From assembly GCA_036971475.1 (NCBI GenBank), contig JBAIZL010000003.1:111403570-111467569 (forward strand): 64,000 nucleotides of DNA, written 5' to 3'. Within the stretch, counting starts at the first letter, position 1; each line of letters opens with the position of its first letter. The notes below the pieces were generated by a model, which saw only the letters and a list, made by a program, of their open reading frames with translations, searched no databases and was not told the DNA's origin. The position numbers were made by a program, and so were the translations under genes. Of this stretch, positions 60,707 to 64,000 are shown one piece after another. Source of the stretch: Prosapia bicincta. Lineage: Eukaryota > Arthropoda > Insecta > Hemiptera > Cercopidae.

Positions 60707-60801
60707 CAACATACACACACACACACACAAACACACATTCCCACGCCCACGCACACACCCTCAACACACACACACTCACACTCGTTCAAAGTCGCTCACA
60801 T

Positions 60802-60832
<31 letters not shown>

Positions 60833-60841
60833 CACACACAA
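60030..60841. repeat. Expanded (CA)n with higher-order units
   Basis: About 810 bases of CA-rich repeat at the position where the 52-kb unit has 46. Larger units recur: cattcccaygcccacgcrca (60,086; 60,150; 60,337; 60,737), and cactcgctcacagtcgctct then tagtcgctcac (60,426; 60,594; diverged forms at 60,203 and 60,778). The long His-Thr frame (59,823-60,881) is an artefact. Confidence 0.93.
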
Positions 60842-61045
60842 AGTTTGTTTACTTTTAAGTGCGTATAAGGGGTTATTTTAAGTCGTCTCTGACATTGCAA
60901 TGCAGTGGTAGAAGAGATGAGAAATGGTGAAGTTTAATATAATGTTCTAAATATGTACTAAAAATGTACTTTAATGTACTGATAAATGTTATGTGTTGTA
61001 TGGCAATACGAGTTTAGACGGCGCCAAATACTTACATTTTGTTGA
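60842..61045 (+). repeat. Composite repeat, module D
   Basis: Matches 53,205-53,385; includes a small local expansion of 'tgtacta..atgtactttaatgtactga' (60,954-60,984). Confidence 0.8.
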
Positions 61046-61375
61046 GTTACTTAATTTTATGCCTGAATTTATACTGTATTGTCAGTTTTAATTCCTTGGA
61101 TATGTATTTTACGTAAGTAATATTTACAATATACTCTTGTCATTTGCTACGTTACATATTAGGTTTTTTAATACTTAATTTCGCGCGAAATCAAGTAGAA
61201 GCGCAATCTGTTGGCGCGAACGTCATTTTCTGACTATCTAAAGTATCTTACTTAAAATATTTAACATTTTAAAACTAAAATCGTATTTTAATAGGGTGGG
61301 TAAATAACAGGTTAACACTGGTTTTCAAAAACTTTGTTGGTGTACAGCCGTCTTTTTTATTTTTGGAGAAAATAA
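61046..61375. other. Spacer
   Basis: No feature recognised; contains the CpG-bearing palindrome TCGCGCGA (61,182-61,189). Confidence 0.45.
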
Positions 61376-62880
61376 AATGTTAGGATTGGTTATCCGAGGT
61401 TTGGGCAACTCCAAGAGGGGGGGGAGGTCAGGGGTTTCCATGATCCTTCTCAACAATCCGGATACGTTCACATTTTTTCGATTTTTGTCTCATGTACTCT
61501 TCTCACTTTTTTTTCCAAATACAAGATTTAGCGAAGAGGCCAGCTTAATATACAACTCTATTATTTACCTGTCTAAATATAAAACAAATCATTCATGCTA
61601 CCACACTCATTGCCAACGTAATAACCTATGTTAGTAATCAAGAGGAAGAATGTCGAGGCGGCCACAGCCAACTAAAGTGACGAACTCTTATCGCTGTGAT
61701 CTAGACTTTGGATAAGAATGGAATCAGCTGTTTATTCGACCTGCGCGTTTATTAGCTTGTAGGTTATATTTTCTCATTAGTATAAAACTTTGGTGAATGT
61801 GTTGCTATTTTGGCATTTTGTGTGAAGGTTTTCAGATTAAACGTAAGTGTAATTGGTTTCTAATATTAATTATCTTTCAGGTGTCCTTTACTGTTTTATA
61901 AAATTATTTTTATCAAGCCAAAGATTTTACATTTGTTACAAAGAGATTTAAATGACACAAATAGTTTTATCACGCCCTAATCAGCCAACTAGAGTGACGA
62001 ATTCTTATCGCGGCGATCTAGACTTTGGATAACAATAGAATCAGCTGTTTATTTGACCTGTGCGTTTATTAGGTTGTAGGTTATATTTTCCTAATAGTTT
62101 GAAACTTTGGTGAATGCGTTGGTATTATGGCATTTTGTGTGAAGGTTTTAAGATTAAAAGTAAGTGTAATTATTTTCTAATAATAATTATCTTTGAGATT
62201 TCCTTTATTGTTTCTTAAAATGTTTTTTATGAAGCCATAGATTTGACATTAGTTATAAAGAAGAATTCTTAAATTACACAAATAATTTTATCACGCCAAA
62301 ATCGCATTTATGTAGCCTAAGTCTATATAAAATTATATGTATATTGTAGAAAAGATACCGTAAGATGCTGTATTTGATAAGTATTATTTGATATTATTTC
62401 TATTCTTTACTATGGTATGCATAACAATTACTTTATATGTGCTTTAAGGTCGTGTGAGGTTATCTTTTCCAAATTATAAATAATTGTAAATATCCTAACA
62501 TGTGTGCAAAGTATATTTGGAGCAATGTAACTTACAACTGTTCTGTTCCGTTGAAAATATTGCTTTTATTATTCCCTTATATTTATCTGTAGGTTCTTTA
62601 AAACTGATTGTAAATTTCTCGTATTCTCAACGCGGTTTGTATTTAGTAATGACAAGAACTAAGGTGTTCATGTAACCAAAGTGACTGGCTTCAATACATT
62701 TGATTACTTGTTGCGAAAATTCTTTTAATTCAATAATTCTGAAAAAACTATGATTATAAAGTAAACGAATATTAAGATTAACATTCTTGTGGTTTTCCCT
62801 TTTATTTAAATGCTCACACATGATTAGGTTAGGCCTGTATTCTACAAACATAATTCTTGATATTAGTTACACAGGGTAAT
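61376..62880 (+). repeat. Composite repeat, module A, copy 3, with a 317-bp internal mosaic duplication
   Basis: cagccaact at 61,665 recurs at 61,982, and the following about 315 bases are repeated. The first half carries variants of the 46-kb copy (gatttaaatgacacaaatagtttt, cgccctaatca). The second half, to 62,860, carries variants of the 50-kb copy (agttataaagaagaa..aaattacacaaataat). The frame at 61,377-61,634 is the longest version of the MILLNN frame but is not conserved. Confidence 0.85.
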
Positions 62881-63890
62881 GAGGCCTATAGGTTGCTTTA
62901 ATAACAGGGACAGCATAGTGAACATAAACCCATGTAAAATAGGGTTATAGAGGCGAACATAAAATGTTATTATTAAATTTGCAGTGTAAACCGATGGTGA
63001 TCCAAGCAGAGGATGACTTGAAAAAGCACCCCACAGCCCCCCAGAGCTCCTCAGAGCCCCCTGCATGGTGCAGTGCGCAAAGGTGAGTTGATTGGTTGCT
63101 TATGCTTGCTGTAGTGTATGAGTAGTTGTGTATTAGGTCGCATTGTGTTCTGCTATATAAAGGTTTTTAATTAAAAGACACAACTAGGTCAGTAAGTTTT
63201 AATCCAAGGCTGGAGTTTTATTTTTACATTTTTTTTTGTTACGCCCGCTTTCCCCCTGTACCACAATAGCTCTAGGCTATGCCATAAAAATACAACATAC
63301 CGTATTGGGAAGTTTTGTAAAAGACACTTTATAATTTAGCCAAAAATTAAAAGGATAAAATAACGCGTTATATAAAAATGCATATAAAATACACAGAAAG
63401 GAAATTTAGATTTAAAGATTGTAAACAAGTGAAAAGTTTTTCAGCAAGTGGAAAACCCATGTTTGCTGAGGTAAATATAATGCACTTGCCTCAGGATTAG
63501 TGGGGAGTGAAGTTAGTGCTCCGTGCGGATTTACTTTGTGTTTCCTAAACATAAATATGTCCAAGAAGTTGTATCCATTTCCCAGTGTTCCTGAATACAT
63601 TGGCAGGAGATACAGGTCTTAATTGCACCATCGGTGGGGCGTGGTGTCGAGCTGGATATAGAATCTAAAGGAGTCATTGTGTTTAATCAAAACCTTTGTG
63701 AAGACGCCTAACCTGGCACCAATTGTTAATAGAAGCCGTAGAAGTAATTTGAGAAGGTAGTTGCGCTCCATTTACCTGTGAGAAATTTCTCAGTCCCAGC
63801 AAATTTGCAATGTAGCTCAATGGGTCTGTGGTCTCTCTTCATGCTACCCAGCATCCTCCAAACATCTCGCTCTAAGATTTCCCTGGAGGA
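62881..63890 (+). repeat. Composite repeat, A/B junction and module B, last copy
   Basis: 62,880-62,990 is the junction also seen at 47,572; B runs 62,990-63,890 with the same landmarks as at 58.8 kb, and continues farther to ggtctctcttcatgctaccc, shared with the inverted copy at 10,440. Confidence 0.85.
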
Positions 63891-63907
63891 TGGAGCATTC
63901 CCGAATA

Positions 63908-64000
63908 CGAATGTAAGGCGTACATATATATGCCTACAATATAAAAAACGAATGTAAGGCGTTCATATATACCCTAAAGTATGGTAAATGAATGTAAGGC
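63908..64000. repeat. Start of a minisatellite, about 41-bp period, cut by the window end
   Basis: (c/t)gaatgtaaggcg(t)(a/t)catatata recurs at 63,908, 63,949 and 63,989. It begins directly at the end of module B and continues out of the window. Confidence 0.8.

Noticed and set aside
59823..60881. 352-residue open frame rich in His-Thr
   Set aside because: It is the translation of the (CA)n tract; frames on the other strand and in the other phases are equally long.

Overview
The window is a gene-poor, AT-rich stretch of an animal nuclear genome, most likely an invertebrate and plausibly an arthropod or insect. That placement is inferred from the mix of elements: jockey-like LINEs, two Penelope-like lineages, piggyBac, Tigger/pogo and hAT relics, long (CA)n/(TA)n/(GA)n microsatellites, and one gene with short exons and GT-AG introns. 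No prokaryotic or organellar gene organisation, convincing tRNA or rRNA gene, or CRISPR array was seen.

Layout. 1-2,000 is one copy of a long unclassified repeat (R1), followed by an EN-RT fragment of a LINE that runs into a (GT)n tract. 3-13 kb is mostly unique AT-rich sequence with microsatellites, a decayed exon near 5.5 kb, a Tigger end, a Penelope-like RT fragment, a LINE RT fragment and pieces of a composite repeat. 13.5-14.8 kb is a piggyBac-like element with TTAA target sites. 15.2-17.5 kb is the fullest mobile element, a Penelope-like element (PLE1) with RT and GIY-YIG domains on the minus strand, an inverted copy of its 3' end upstream, and a hammerhead-ribozyme-like motif. 18-25 kb holds more LINE and PLE fragments, a 0.57-kb foldback element and a long SINE/LINE-tail-like repeat. 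26-35 kb is a locally duplicated block with four copies of a repeat that all keep a 28-nt ATG-to-donor micro-exon, a 1,273-bp tandem duplication and a hAT transposase relic. 36.1-39.3 kb contains the only convincing host gene: three exons of a protein resembling ASH/MSP-type Ig-fold proteins of cilia. An intron of this gene carries a foldback element with a second hammerhead-like motif. 40.8-44.2 kb is the second R1 copy, carrying a Tigger transposase relic. 44-64 kb is almost entirely repeats, including colinear copies of a composite A-B-C-(CA)n-D unit and a hAT-type non-autonomous element.

The most interesting theme is a set of self-cleaving-ribozyme-like modules (CUGAnGA, stem II, GAAA, then a palindrome: AACGTT, AAGCTT or ATGTACAT) attached to PLE ends and inverted-repeat foldbacks. 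Two of these keep complete cores with complementary stem I strands. Hammerhead ribozymes in Penelope-like elements are known from the literature. The foldback arrangement inside (AT)n tracts, and the palindromic stem III in three sequence families, deserve checking. All reading was by eye; boundaries of diverged repeats are approximate, typically within 10-50 bases.
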